This document shows, in pieces, positions 1-8,001 of a stretch of 64,000 bases of DNA; the first letter of the stretch is position 1, and the number at the start of each line of letters is the position of its first letter. This stretch comes from Bacillota bacterium (lineage in GTDB: Bacteria; Bacillota; Clostridia; Lachnospirales; Lachnospiraceae). The notes under the pieces are model-generated. The model was given only the letters and a program-made list of their open reading frames with translations, searched no databases and was not told the DNA's origin. The DNA lies in NCBI GenBank assembly GCA_023423335.1, contig JAFAFU010000012.1:1-64000 (forward strand), given 5' to 3'. Both the position numbers and the translations under genes were made by a program.

Positions 1-9
1 GGGTGTAAG

Positions 10-62
10 AGTGAAAGAAAAATCACTTTCACTCGGAAAGAACCCGCCAAGCGGCTTCTTTC
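10..62 (+). promoter_or_regulatory. Two hairpins in the leader of the first methyltransferase gene
   Basis: A perfect 8-bp stem (AGTGAAAG at 10-17 with CTTTCACT at 26-33) is followed by a second stem (GAAAGAA near 36 with TTCTTTC near 56-62, closed by GCC/GGC). They lie 45-95 nt upstream of the methyltransferase start. They could be an attenuator-like leader or the terminator of a gene outside the window. No clean U-tract follows either hairpin, so the role is open. Confidence 0.3.
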
Positions 63-105
63 ATCAGCTTTTGTGATGGCGCCAAGCTCCATAATGGAGG
101 TATAT

Positions 106-840
106 ATGCAGAATAAATACGACGAGGATATATTTTTTGAGAAATACAGTAATATGGACCGCTCAAAAAAAGGTTTGGCTGGTGCCGGGGAGTGGTATGA
201 ATTCAAAAATATGCTGCCGGATTTTCAAGGGAAAAAGGTGCTGGATTTGGGCTGCGGCTATGGATGGCATTGCCGGTATGCCATTGAGAAGGGCGCGGAC
301 TCCGTAGTAGGAATTGATATATCAGAAAAGATGCTGGGGGAAGCGAGAAGCAAAACCGTTTCTGAGAAAATACATTATCTCTGTATGCCGATTGAGAATA
401 TTGATTTTCCGGAGGATTCCTTTGATATTGCGGTTAGTTCTCTGGCATTACACTATATTGAAGCTTTTGACGAAGTAATATACAAAGTATGGCGATGCCT
501 CCGCAGAGGCGGTGATTTCGTGTTCTCCGTAGAACATCCGATTTTTACAGCAGAGGGACGGCAGGAATGGTATTATGATCAGGATGGCGGCCGGATGCAT
601 TGGCCGGTAGACCGATATTTTTATGAAGGGAAGCGAAGGGCGGTCTTCCTGGATGAGGAGGTTATAAAGTATCACAGGACACTGACAACATATGTTAATA
701 ATCTGATCAAAGCAGGCTTTGAGATCTTAAGCCTTGTGGAGCCTAAGCCGGAGGAACGATTTCTTGATTTGGTTCCCGGAATGCATGAGGAGCTGCGCAG
801 ACCGATGATGCTGTTAATCGCAGCAAGAAAACTACAGTGA
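106..840 (+). CDS. Class I SAM-dependent methyltransferase
   Basis: This is a 244-residue small-molecule-type methyltransferase. Motif I reads VLDLGCGYGWHC near residues 43-54, followed by the acidic strand end VVGIDIS and the downstream SSLALHYIE motif typical of Methyltransf_11/25 proteins. The start at 106 is chosen over the upstream in-frame ATG at 73 because a GGAGG lies just before it (about 96-100) and the N-terminus MQNKYDEDIFFEKYSNM fits family members. The gene stands alone and ends at a strong terminator. The substrate cannot be told from sequence. Confidence 0.85.
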   Translation: MQNKYDEDIFFEKYSNMDRSKKGLAGAGEWYEFKNMLPDFQGKKVLDLGCGYGWHCRYAIEKGADSVVGIDISEKMLGEARSKTVSEKIHYLCMPIENIDFPEDSFDIAVSSLALHYIEAFDEVIYKVWRCLRRGGDFVFSVEHPIFTAEGRQEWYYDQDGGRMHWPVDRYFYEGKRRAVFLDEEVIKYHRTLTTYVNNLIKAGFEILSLVEPKPEERFLDLVPGMHEELRRPMMLLIAARKLQ

Positions 841-875
841 AAATCCCAGGGAGGAAGAATTGACAAAATGAAAAC

Positions 876-922
876 ACAAGAGGCGCCTTATACTTCTCAT
901 AATACGCCTCTTGTTCTTTTAT
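876..922. terminator. Bidirectional intrinsic terminator between convergent genes
   Basis: A 10-bp perfect stem, ACAAGAGGCG with CGCCTCTTGT, has a T-rich run on its plus-strand 3' side (TTCTTTTATTATT) and an A-rich run on its 5' side. It can therefore terminate both the methyltransferase (+) and the MarR/PPOX transcript (-). Confidence 0.8.
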
Positions 923-978
923 TATTGTGCGACAGCCCCCGCACTTTGATAAGTCACCAGGCCATCTGATCCGGGTAT

Positions 979-1410
979 TTATTCGGTAAATTCTGAGATC
1001 CGGAAGGTGGTATTTTTAAGGCCGTGATAGTAATTACCCCACTCTGAAGTGAATTTGAGGATACAATAATCTTCATCATCAATACCCTTTGGATAGTATA
1101 TATCAAAGCCATCGCGCCAGAGCATTTCACGATGGTAACGGTCGGTACATACTTCCATCGTCCCAACCAGCATAAGGCCCATAAAATGAGCTGCATCGAA
1201 AAAATAGATACATGCTTTAGGATTTTTTAAGAACTGCTGAGTACGTTTTGCTGAATAGTTCGTTGAAATATAATGGGTCACCAGTCCGTCATGTTGAAGC
1301 ATAAGGACAGCTTTTGTATTCGGGTATCCCATTTCGTCCACGGATGATATTTGAAAAACCTTTGCCTCCTCAACCAGGGATGCAATTTCTTTTTTTAGAA
1401 TATCGTTCAT
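979..1410 (-). CDS. Pyridoxamine 5'-phosphate oxidase-fold flavoprotein
   Basis: A 143-residue protein of the PPOX/general-stress-protein-26 type, a split beta-barrel that normally binds FMN or a related flavin. Recognisable parts are an N-terminal helix, the strand VDEMGYPNTKAVLML, the segment STNYSAKRTQQFLKNPKACIY and the C-terminal FTSEWGNYYHGLKN strands. It starts immediately after the marR stop codon, with its GGAGG inside the end of marR, so the two are translationally coupled. It is likely controlled by that MarR protein. A redox or detoxification role is inference. Confidence 0.8.
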   Translation of the reverse strand: MNDILKKEIASLVEEAKVFQISSVDEMGYPNTKAVLMLQHDGLVTHYISTNYSAKRTQQFLKNPKACIYFFDAAHFMGLMLVGTMEVCTDRYHREMLWRDGFDIYYPKGIDDEDYCILKFTSEWGNYYHGLKNTTFRISEFTE

Positions 1411-1851
1411 TTAATTTACCTCCATCAGATTTTTTTGGATGCGTTCCAGCATTTTTTCGAATGACGTAATTTCTTCCTGACTAAAATCTTTGTAGAATAT
1501 CCTGCCCATGATGTCGGACACTTTGTCATATTTTTCGTTTAATTCCTTTGCCTTGTCTGTCAGAACGATTTTAATCTGCCGTCTGTCCTCTTTATCATAT
1601 GTCCGGATAAGAAAACCGCTGCTTTCCATGCGATCGAGCATTCCGGTCAGAGTAGTTTTTGCCAAGCCTGTACGGCGGGACAATTCCACAATCGGAAGAT
1701 GATCCTCCTGCCATAATATATAAAGAATTCGGCCTTGAGCTCCGTTGAACTCTTCAATTCCGTAATCCTGAAGCAAGGCATCAAAGACTCTTCCCTGAAT
1801 TTGCTTGATTTGCGATATTAAGAATCCACCATTTGTTTTTGTCATATACAT
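1411..1851 (-). CDS. MarR-family transcriptional regulator
   Basis: A 146-residue winged-helix regulator. The HTH segment LPIVELSRRTGLAKTTLTGM and the wing with the MarR signature DKEDRRQIKIVLT are clear, flanked by dimerisation helices. The start at 1851 has AAAGG 7 nt upstream. Its promoter overlaps a perfect palindrome, which suggests autorepression. It probably controls itself and the downstream PPOX-fold gene in response to a small phenolic or oxidant-type ligand; the ligand is inference. Confidence 0.9.
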   Translation of the reverse strand: MYMTKTNGGFLISQIKQIQGRVFDALLQDYGIEEFNGAQGRILYILWQEDHLPIVELSRRTGLAKTTLTGMLDRMESSGFLIRTYDKEDRRQIKIVLTDKAKELNEKYDKVSDIMGRIFYKDFSQEEITSFEKMLERIQKNLMEVN

Positions 1852-1872
1852 CTCGCAACCTTTCTATATAGA

Positions 1873-1901
1873 ATTGTACTATATAGTACTATATGTGTCA
1901 A
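1873..1901 (-). promoter_or_regulatory. Sigma-A promoter and operator of marR
   Basis: On the minus strand, TTGACA (1901-1896), a 17-nt spacer and TACAAT (1878-1873) form a near-consensus promoter. A perfect 14-bp palindrome, GTACTATATAGTAC (1876-1889), covers the spacer and enters the -10 element, as expected for a MarR operator that blocks polymerase. Confidence 0.8.
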
Positions 1902-1954
1902 GAAATATTTATCTGTATTTACCGGACGTTCCGGCACTTTCTTACTGGTTCCTC

Positions 1955-2581
1955 CTACCACTTGTTGATATGTATCTTATCCTTGATATTATATCCCTTT
2001 TGAAGATTCCAGGCTGCATTCTCTGCAGGATAGCCGATTGCCAGTAAGCAGGGAAGGATATAATTATCCGGGTGCTTCAGACAGTCACGGATATAAGCTG
2101 ATTCCTTGTCAGAGGGAATCCGCAAGGCGGCATATAAGCCTTCTGCAGTGGCTGCCAGCAGGATATTCTCGATACAGCACCAAATGGAGGCAAATCCATT
2201 CAGGGAGCTGAGGCCATCCGGTTTTAGTAAGGGATAATCCTGCTTGAAGAAGGGAAGGACCAGACAGCTGGCATGATAAAGCATAAAAAACTGTTTTGGG
2301 ATTGCGTCAAGATACATCGCCCTTTGGCACTCATCGGTCATTTTCCAGGTATCGAGAATTCTCTCCACTTTCTTCCCGGTGATGCGTGCCGGCATTTTCT
2401 CCAGCAGCTTTAACCGTTCCTCTTTATCGGGCATTACAACAAATTCCCAATTACGCATATGGTCATTGGTCGGGGCTTTCATACCGGCATCGAGAATCCT
2501 CTCAATCAATTCCATAGGAATCTCTTTGTCAGTAAAATCACGGATCGTTCGTCTCTGATAGATCGCGGTATAGATATCCAT
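1955..2581 (-). CDS. Nitroreductase family protein
   Basis: A 208-residue FMN-dependent nitroreductase-fold protein. The N-terminal MDIYTAIYQRRTIRDF has the RRTIRDF phosphate-binding signature; APTNDHMRNWEFVV and the C-terminal LPCLLAIGYPAEN segments are also typical. GGAGG lies 6 nt before the ATG. It sits upstream of the marR/PPOX pair on the same strand, so these three flavin-related genes may form a redox locus, although marR has its own promoter. Confidence 0.85.
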   Translation of the reverse strand: MDIYTAIYQRRTIRDFTDKEIPMELIERILDAGMKAPTNDHMRNWEFVVMPDKEERLKLLEKMPARITGKKVERILDTWKMTDECQRAMYLDAIPKQFFMLYHASCLVLPFFKQDYPLLKPDGLSSLNGFASIWCCIENILLAATAEGLYAALRIPSDKESAYIRDCLKHPDNYILPCLLAIGYPAENAAWNLQKGYNIKDKIHINKW

Positions 2582-2850
2582 AGCTTCCTCCTATTCTTAC
2601 ATATATAGCATATTTAATAGCATAGTACCATATTATGACAGAGATGAAAAGTCGAAAAATATATGTAAATACATTGACTGTAGCGTTGTTATAATTGACC
2701 GGGCAGGAAAGAAGAGATATAATCCATAATAGCAGCAGTTACTATAATCAGTAGTAACTGAGAGCGTTTGGTTATTTCACAGGATTTGTGTAAACGAGAG
2801 TATAGAGCTATCGTTGTATCGGAAGTAATAATAAAGCGGAAAGGATATTT

Positions 2851-3489
2851 ATGGTGATAAAGAATATACTGTGTTTTGGTGATTCGAATACCTATGGGTT
2901 TATAGCCGGGGCAGGTGGAAGATATGATGCGAATACCAGATGGACAAGGCTGCTCCAGAAGCATTTGGGAGATTCCTATTATGTGATAGAGGAAGGATTA
3001 AACGGCAGAACTACGGCTTTTGATGACCCGGATAAAAAATTTATGAACGGCAGTGAATACCTTGAGATGTGCGTCGCTGCCCATAGGCCGCTGGATCTGG
3101 TAATCCTGATGCTTGGCACCAACGACACGAAGGAACGGTATCAGGCGGAACCGGAAGATATCGCGGGAGGTTTAGAAACTCTGCTCCGGATATTAAGAAA
3201 TCCGGAAATTTATAATAAGGATATACTGATTATAGCACCAATTCACATCAGTGAGAGCATACTGAAGTCCGAATATTGCGAATCCTTTCATGGACTTGAG
3301 GGTGCGGAAAAATCCAAAAAGCTGGCTCCGGAATACTCCAGATTAGCAAAAGAGTATCATTGCTTCTTTATGGATGCGGCTTTCTATGCGGCCGCGGATG
3401 AAACGGATGCCATCCACCTGGATGCCAAAGGACATGAAGCCCTGGCAGAGGCCCTTTATCATAAAATCAAGGAGATCTTTCAAGTATAG
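2851..3489 (+). CDS. SGNH/GDSL-family esterase or hydrolase
   Basis: A 212-residue SGNH hydrolase with all blocks: block I CFGDSNTYG (nucleophile Ser), block II GLNGRTT, block III LGTNDTK and block V DAIHLDAKGH (catalytic Asp/His). It resembles cytoplasmic arylesterase-type members and has no signal peptide. The RBS GGAAAGGA precedes the ATG. The physiological ester substrate is unknown. The 269 bp upstream hold no gene. Confidence 0.88.
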   Translation: MVIKNILCFGDSNTYGFIAGAGGRYDANTRWTRLLQKHLGDSYYVIEEGLNGRTTAFDDPDKKFMNGSEYLEMCVAAHRPLDLVILMLGTNDTKERYQAEPEDIAGGLETLLRILRNPEIYNKDILIIAPIHISESILKSEYCESFHGLEGAEKSKKLAPEYSRLAKEYHCFFMDAAFYAAADETDAIHLDAKGHEALAEALYHKIKEIFQV

Positions 3490-3500
3490 GCTCTATCCTT

Positions 3501-4598
3501 CTATTCAATATGCTTAATCGGAAAGCTGAAGGTTGCCCCCTGCTCGAACTGCGCGATATATAAACCGCCGCGGCAGGAGTAATCCTCAACAAATTCAGGA
3601 TGCTTACGGAAAAACAAATCTTTTGCACCTTCGAAAATGATAGAGGGATCATCGTTGTTGATCTGCTTCTGGTAAAACCTCACCCACAAGCCGGAGGGCA
3701 TAACTGCATTGATAAGCAGAGCAGGGATCTGGTCAAAATCACTGACAAGCCGCCCGAAAATACTGCCGGATTGCCCATCGGCATTATGACAGCCGAAGGA
3801 ATAATATTGGCGCTCGTCTAAACATCCCGCAGCTTTCCAGTCGATGGTATTTTCAATATTAAACAGATTCCACATGCAGGAATCATTCTCACCGAAGCAA
3901 CCGATCACCTTCAATTCAGGAAGCATAACGATTTCCCAGCCCACCTGTTCAAACTTTTCCTCCTCCGTCTTTGGAGCTTTGACCGGTTCATAGGCTGCGG
4001 TCATGTCACCGGACGAATCAAACAGCCGGAAAGGCATCGAAGTAATATCATAGCATAACCCGGTTTTATTTCGGAATTCGGAAGAGGCCAGATAACAGAG
4101 GGATTGTTTTGGATTGGAGGTAATATTATTTCTCCCGGCGGCATTTCTTGATACTTTACCGTAGCGGGCGGCGGGGCAGGTCAAGGTTACGGTATTCGGA
4201 GGCAGGAAATCAGGGAGGGAATCGAAGCTGTCTACCTCAATCCCAATGACATAGGTGAATTCAATCCCGGATTTTAAACGGCTGACTGCGGCGATATATT
4301 CGCCCGGGTGCTTCGGCTTCAACAGATCCTCAAGGAGCTTACAGGTTCCGTCTTTAATCAGTCGGACAACGGAACGGATAGCATCATCACCGCTATTGGG
4401 AGTAAGCTCAATCCTTACACCCACGATTTTTATCTCCGGTTTATCAACGATGGAACAAAAATCATTAATCTGCTCTACAAGAAGCTCGTCAGGAAAGCCG
4501 ACGAACATCTGCTCCTTTGCCAAATCAAGAATAACCGGCTTGTCCTTAGGCCGGTAACTTTCCGTATTAGTGGGGGTTATTCTTCTGGCAGTATCCAT
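3501..4598 (-). CDS. GyrI-like effector-binding domain protein
   Basis: A 365-residue protein without a DNA-binding region. It appears to contain two repeats of the AraC-effector/GyrI-like fold: an N-terminal half ending in strands such as GEYIAAVSRLKSGIEFTYVIG, and a C-terminal half with VMLPELKVIGCFGEND and the GIF-like strands. The start at 4598 (second of two close ATGs) is preferred because GAAAGGATG lies about 9 nt before it. It follows the AraC gene after 54 bp on the same strand and shares its effector-domain type, so the two may sense the same ligand. The fold call rests on pattern, not alignment. Confidence 0.55.
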   Translation of the reverse strand: MDTARRITPTNTESYRPKDKPVILDLAKEQMFVGFPDELLVEQINDFCSIVDKPEIKIVGVRIELTPNSGDDAIRSVVRLIKDGTCKLLEDLLKPKHPGEYIAAVSRLKSGIEFTYVIGIEVDSFDSLPDFLPPNTVTLTCPAARYGKVSRNAAGRNNITSNPKQSLCYLASSEFRNKTGLCYDITSMPFRLFDSSGDMTAAYEPVKAPKTEEEKFEQVGWEIVMLPELKVIGCFGENDSCMWNLFNIENTIDWKAAGCLDERQYYSFGCHNADGQSGSIFGRLVSDFDQIPALLINAVMPSGLWVRFYQKQINNDDPSIIFEGAKDLFFRKHPEFVEDYSCRGGLYIAQFEQGATFSFPIKHIE

Positions 4599-4658
4599 AT
4601 ACATTCATCCTTTCATCTCTATGATGGTAATAGCATACGATTAATTTCCTGCTTTGTA

Positions 4659-5930
4659 TTATCCGTTTATAACATGATTTAGCAGGATATAGGTTTTGGA
4701 GGTGATATGTTCCCGGCGAAAGCCTCTGTCTGTTTCATAGAGTGTAAAGGGAGCTGCCGCCATGTCCCTCACAAATCCGTTCTCAGACAGCCAGGACATA
4801 AGCATTCGAATATAAACACTGCTGTCACCGCAGCAGTCACCCTCCAGCACGGCATAGAATCCTGCGGGTAGAGAAAGAGTTTCCAGGCAGCAGCTTTCCG
4901 GCAGGTGCAGTATTTTATCCAGTGTAATTCCGCAGGTATACCCCATATCATCCTTTGAGACATAGAACCGTTTTATTGCTCTGATTAGAAAGGGATAATG
5001 GCTTGAAAGAAAATCCAATACTGCTTTCGAAGCATTCTCCTCCGCATTTTCCCCGGTTTTCCGGGATAACAAAAAACGCATATCATCACATTGCTGCAGA
5101 CAGATGCGGTTGTAATCTGCCCGCTTTTTTACCGGAAGATATAAAACCAGTTTATGAGTCTTACCGTCCCTTCTTAAATATTCCTCGAAATAGGGCAGGT
5201 CGGAAGGTGCAAACATGCTGGCTTTCAACCAGTCGGTATACAGATAGTCCCAGGCGGAACTTATGGCCTCATCAAGATTTTTTACTGTAGTCTTGGCGAA
5301 GACGGAAGGGTACGATGGAATAAGCTTGACCGGTTGAAAAAAAACTTCTTTTAGTATATGATAGGCTTTCGGATGGTATTCGATAAACAACTCATAACAG
5401 AATTGACTATCCTCCTGCTTTCCATCTCGTCCGAAGATCCGTCCGGAATAGTCCGGTAACAGGGATACCAGATACTCCAAAGCCCTATGTTCTATTCCTT
5501 GCAGCTGGCGATGGTAAAACTTGATCTCCATGGTCCGTGGCATAGTATCTGTGGCAACTGTAATTTGGTGCTTGTTTTCACAGAAAAACATGGGAAAGTA
5601 AAAATGACTTTCGCTGTGTTTATATTCCAGGGGCGTGAGACCGGTTGCCCCCTTGACACACTTACAGAATGCCTGCTGTGAGCTGTAACCGTATCCGTAA
5701 GCAATGTCTGCCAGACTCATATCAGAGTACTTCACAACAGCCAATGCATTGGAAAGTCTTCTTTTTCTTATATACTCCTTCACGGAATGCCCGGTCGTAT
5801 TATAGAAATCCCGGTAAAGCTGCATCGCCGAGATGTAGTTACCCGAGGCCAGGTCATTAATTTGAAATGGAGTCGTCAGGTTATCCTCAATATACCTTAA
5901 CAGCTCATTCATATATGACATATTCTTCAT
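4659..5930 (-). CDS. AraC-family regulator with C-terminal effector domain
   Basis: A 423-residue protein. An N-terminal pair of AraC helix-turn-helices (residues about 5-105) includes INDLASGNYISAMQLYRDF and the signature SLADIAYGYGYSSQQAFCKC...GLTPLEYK. The remainder (about 120-423) contains GyrI-like strands, including GFYAVLEGDCCGD near the end. AAGGAGC lies 7 nt before the ATG at 5930. It is probably a ligand-responsive activator co-transcribed with the effector-domain gene downstream. Its N-terminal DNA-binding domain with a long C-terminal sensor resembles the Rob/SoxS-type layout. Confidence 0.85.
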   Translation of the reverse strand: MKNMSYMNELLRYIEDNLTTPFQINDLASGNYISAMQLYRDFYNTTGHSVKEYIRKRRLSNALAVVKYSDMSLADIAYGYGYSSQQAFCKCVKGATGLTPLEYKHSESHFYFPMFFCENKHQITVATDTMPRTMEIKFYHRQLQGIEHRALEYLVSLLPDYSGRIFGRDGKQEDSQFCYELFIEYHPKAYHILKEVFFQPVKLIPSYPSVFAKTTVKNLDEAISSAWDYLYTDWLKASMFAPSDLPYFEEYLRRDGKTHKLVLYLPVKKRADYNRICLQQCDDMRFLLSRKTGENAEENASKAVLDFLSSHYPFLIRAIKRFYVSKDDMGYTCGITLDKILHLPESCCLETLSLPAGFYAVLEGDCCGDSSVYIRMLMSWLSENGFVRDMAAAPFTLYETDRGFRREHITSKTYILLNHVING

Positions 5931-5944
5931 AGGACAAGCTCCTT

Positions 5945-5975
5945 AAAAAAGCTGGCAGTTTATGCCAGCTTTTGT
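5945..5975 (-). terminator. Terminator overlapping the SPFH stop codon
   Basis: The perfect stem AAAGCTGGCA/TGCCAGCTTT is followed on the minus strand by a T run. The stop codon of the SPFH gene (5960-5962) lies in the loop, so this ends the pspA-ydjGHI-type operon just before the AraC gene. Confidence 0.8.
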
Positions 5976-6925
5976 CCGCAGTTCGGGCAGAAATTCGATT
6001 CACCGGTTTTCTGTCCGCAATTCGGACAGAAGTTTGGTTTAATATCCGGCTGGCTGGCCGGAGCATTTGGCTGACCCCCGGTCTGATTTATGTTCTGCAT
6101 CATTTGGTTCGCATAGGCCATGCCCATCATCATACCGGCCATATCCGATGCAGCACCGCCGCCCTTAACCTTACCGCCTGCGATGCCTTCCGTCATGGCA
6201 ATCGTCTGATAACGTCCGAGGTCACCAACCATGCTATGAGAAGCATTCTTATTGATCATTGCCTGGATCTCTTCCGGATAAGTGAAGCTCATGATATTGA
6301 AGCCGGTCACGGATATGCCCGAATCATAAATCTGCATATCCAGATCGGTCTTGATTCCTGTAGCGATATCGAAGGAGTTGGCCTGGAGATTGAACATGTC
6401 CTTGCCTTCCTTGGAGATCCATTTCATAAGCAGCTGATCCAGAATGGTCACAATTCTTAACCGGACATCCTCGACCGTATAATTTTGTCTTACACCTGCA
6501 ATCTTATCGATTAATTTTACATAATCCGTTACCTTGAAGGTAAAGGTGCCGTTTGCCCGGATCGGCATACCGCCGGGAAGTGCAGGAGTCGGGATATTAA
6601 TCGCGTTCTGGGTGCCCCATTTGGAGAGGAACTCCTTCGTGTTGATGAAGAGCACCTCTGCCCGCATACCGCTGTTGAAACCGAATTTGAAGCCCTTTAA
6701 AGTGGAGAGGAAAGGAATGATCTGGGATTCCATATCATAATCCCCCTCATCCTTAAAGATACCTTCAATCTTACCGTTATACAGGAAGATGGCGTCCTGG
6801 CCGGGACGTATGATTAACCGGCTTCCCTTTTTGATTTCGTCATTGTTCCATTTGTAAAATATCATGTCGTCACGAAATTCCTGCCACTCAACGACATTAG
6901 CAAATTGCTTCGAGAATAAACCCAT
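5960..6925 (-). CDS. SPFH-domain protein with zinc ribbons (YdjI-like)
   Basis: A 321-residue homologue of B. subtilis YdjI ('virion core protein'-like SPFH proteins). Residues about 25-230 carry the SPFH/band-7-like region, for example RLIIRPGQDAIFLYNGKIEG and FTFKVTDYVKLIDKIAG. A glycine/methionine-rich linker precedes two C-terminal CPNCGQK zinc ribbons. In B. subtilis this protein works with PspA at the stressed membrane. It is the last gene of the four-gene operon; GGGAGG precedes the start. Confidence 0.85.
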   Translation of the reverse strand: MGLFSKQFANVVEWQEFRDDMIFYKWNNDEIKKGSRLIIRPGQDAIFLYNGKIEGIFKDEGDYDMESQIIPFLSTLKGFKFGFNSGMRAEVLFINTKEFLSKWGTQNAINIPTPALPGGMPIRANGTFTFKVTDYVKLIDKIAGVRQNYTVEDVRLRIVTILDQLLMKWISKEGKDMFNLQANSFDIATGIKTDLDMQIYDSGISVTGFNIMSFTYPEEIQAMINKNASHSMVGDLGRYQTIAMTEGIAGGKVKGGGAASDMAGMMMGMAYANQMMQNINQTGGQPNAPASQPDIKPNFCPNCGQKTGESNFCPNCGQKLA

Positions 6926-7101
6926 AATATTTCCTCCCTCTTATCATAGTTGTTAGAGAAGTTTACATTATCTTTATTATATCATGAACATAAAGCGTAT
7001 TCATGATATCCTCATTACGCAGACTGGGAACTTATGAAATTTATCAAGCCTGCTTGAATAAATGTCCTGAATTCCAGGGACTAATCTGCTTACTGTGGAC
7101 A

Positions 7102-8001
7102 TTACAATTTTCTGCCGCCCGAACTATGGGAGCGGCCTCCGGAGGAGACGCCACCGCGGAATCCACCGGCATTAAAGCCGCCTTTGCCACCGGAATTATT
7201 CTGAGTAGGCCTTTTTACTTTTGTTATTGTGGTACGGAGATAGATATCCCTCCGGCCTATTAATCCGGAACGGTTCTGATCCAGATAATCATTACCGCGG
7301 ACGGTCATTTTCCCACCGGAATTATAGGCCATGACTCCGACTGCGATGCCACCGATCACCAATGCCACAATCAACTGGAACCAAAAGTTAGTCAGGAAAT
7401 CTTCTGCCTGCCGGTTACTTGATCGGTTATATTCATCATAATAGCTATCATAATCATAATCCTTGACATAGTCAGGATCGGAGGATTCTTTATAGCTGTA
7501 ATCATGATCAGTATTAATATCGGAATCATCCTTCATATAGGAAGCAGTGAGATCGATATAGGTAGCAAAGGCACCATAATAATCGCCGGACCTTAGGTCA
7601 TTCTCCATCTGATCAAAGATTTTCTCAATCCGCTTCGAATGAATGTAGGATTCAGCGGTACCATAACCTTCGATGAAGATTTCCCCACGGTATACATCAT
7701 ATAAAAAATATACTTTGTCTGCAGCAGGCTGCCGGTCCTCGAAGTCTTCGATATATTTTTCGGGATATACCGAATTCGGATTATTATGGGTCAGAATAAA
7801 GATTTCGACATTTGCCTTCCCGCCATATTCTAGGCACATGGCTTCCAGCTCCTCATACTCGGCGGCGGTTAACAGCCCTGCCTCATCGAAAATCCGCTGT
7901 TCCTCCTCTGTCACTGAGGCATAGGTTACACCTGTGATGCACAGGGACATGATGAATAATACGCCGAACAGAAGGGAGATCCTAAGCTTCATAATATTCA
8001 T
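7102..8001 (-). CDS. TPM-domain membrane protein (YdjH-like)
   Basis: A 299-residue protein with an N-terminal signal/anchor (residues 5-27, LRISLLFGVLFIMSLC), a TPM (repair_PSII) domain (about 35-160, with IFDEAGLLTAAEYEELE and VYFLYDVYRGEIFIEGYG), a single transmembrane helix (about 210-228), and a glycine/serine-rich tail ending GGRSHSSGGRKL. The order matches B. subtilis YdjH. Its start overlaps the stop of the upstream zinc-ribbon gene by 4 bp, so translation is coupled. A role in membrane-stress complexes is inferred from the family and operon. Confidence 0.85.
   Translation of the reverse strand: MNIMKLRISLLFGVLFIMSLCITGVTYASVTEEEQRIFDEAGLLTAAEYEELEAMCLEYGGKANVEIFILTHNNPNSVYPEKYIEDFEDRQPAADKVYFLYDVYRGEIFIEGYGTAESYIHSKRIEKIFDQMENDLRSGDYYGAFATYIDLTASYMKDDSDINTDHDYSYKESSDPDYVKDYDYDSYYDEYNRSSNRQAEDFLTNFWFQLIVALVIGGIAVGVMAYNSGGKMTVRGNDYLDQNRSGLIGRRDIYLRTTITKVKRPTQNNSGGKGGFNAGGFRGGVSSGGRSHSSGGRKL

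Noticed and set aside
2674..2695. TTGACT and TATAAT near 2680 as a plus-strand promoter for the esterase
   Set aside because: The spacer is only 10 nt, far shorter than the 16-18 nt needed.
5972..6460. 162-residue plus-strand ORF opposite the SPFH gene
   Set aside because: It is antisense to a well-conserved protein, has no RBS and gives no family pattern.
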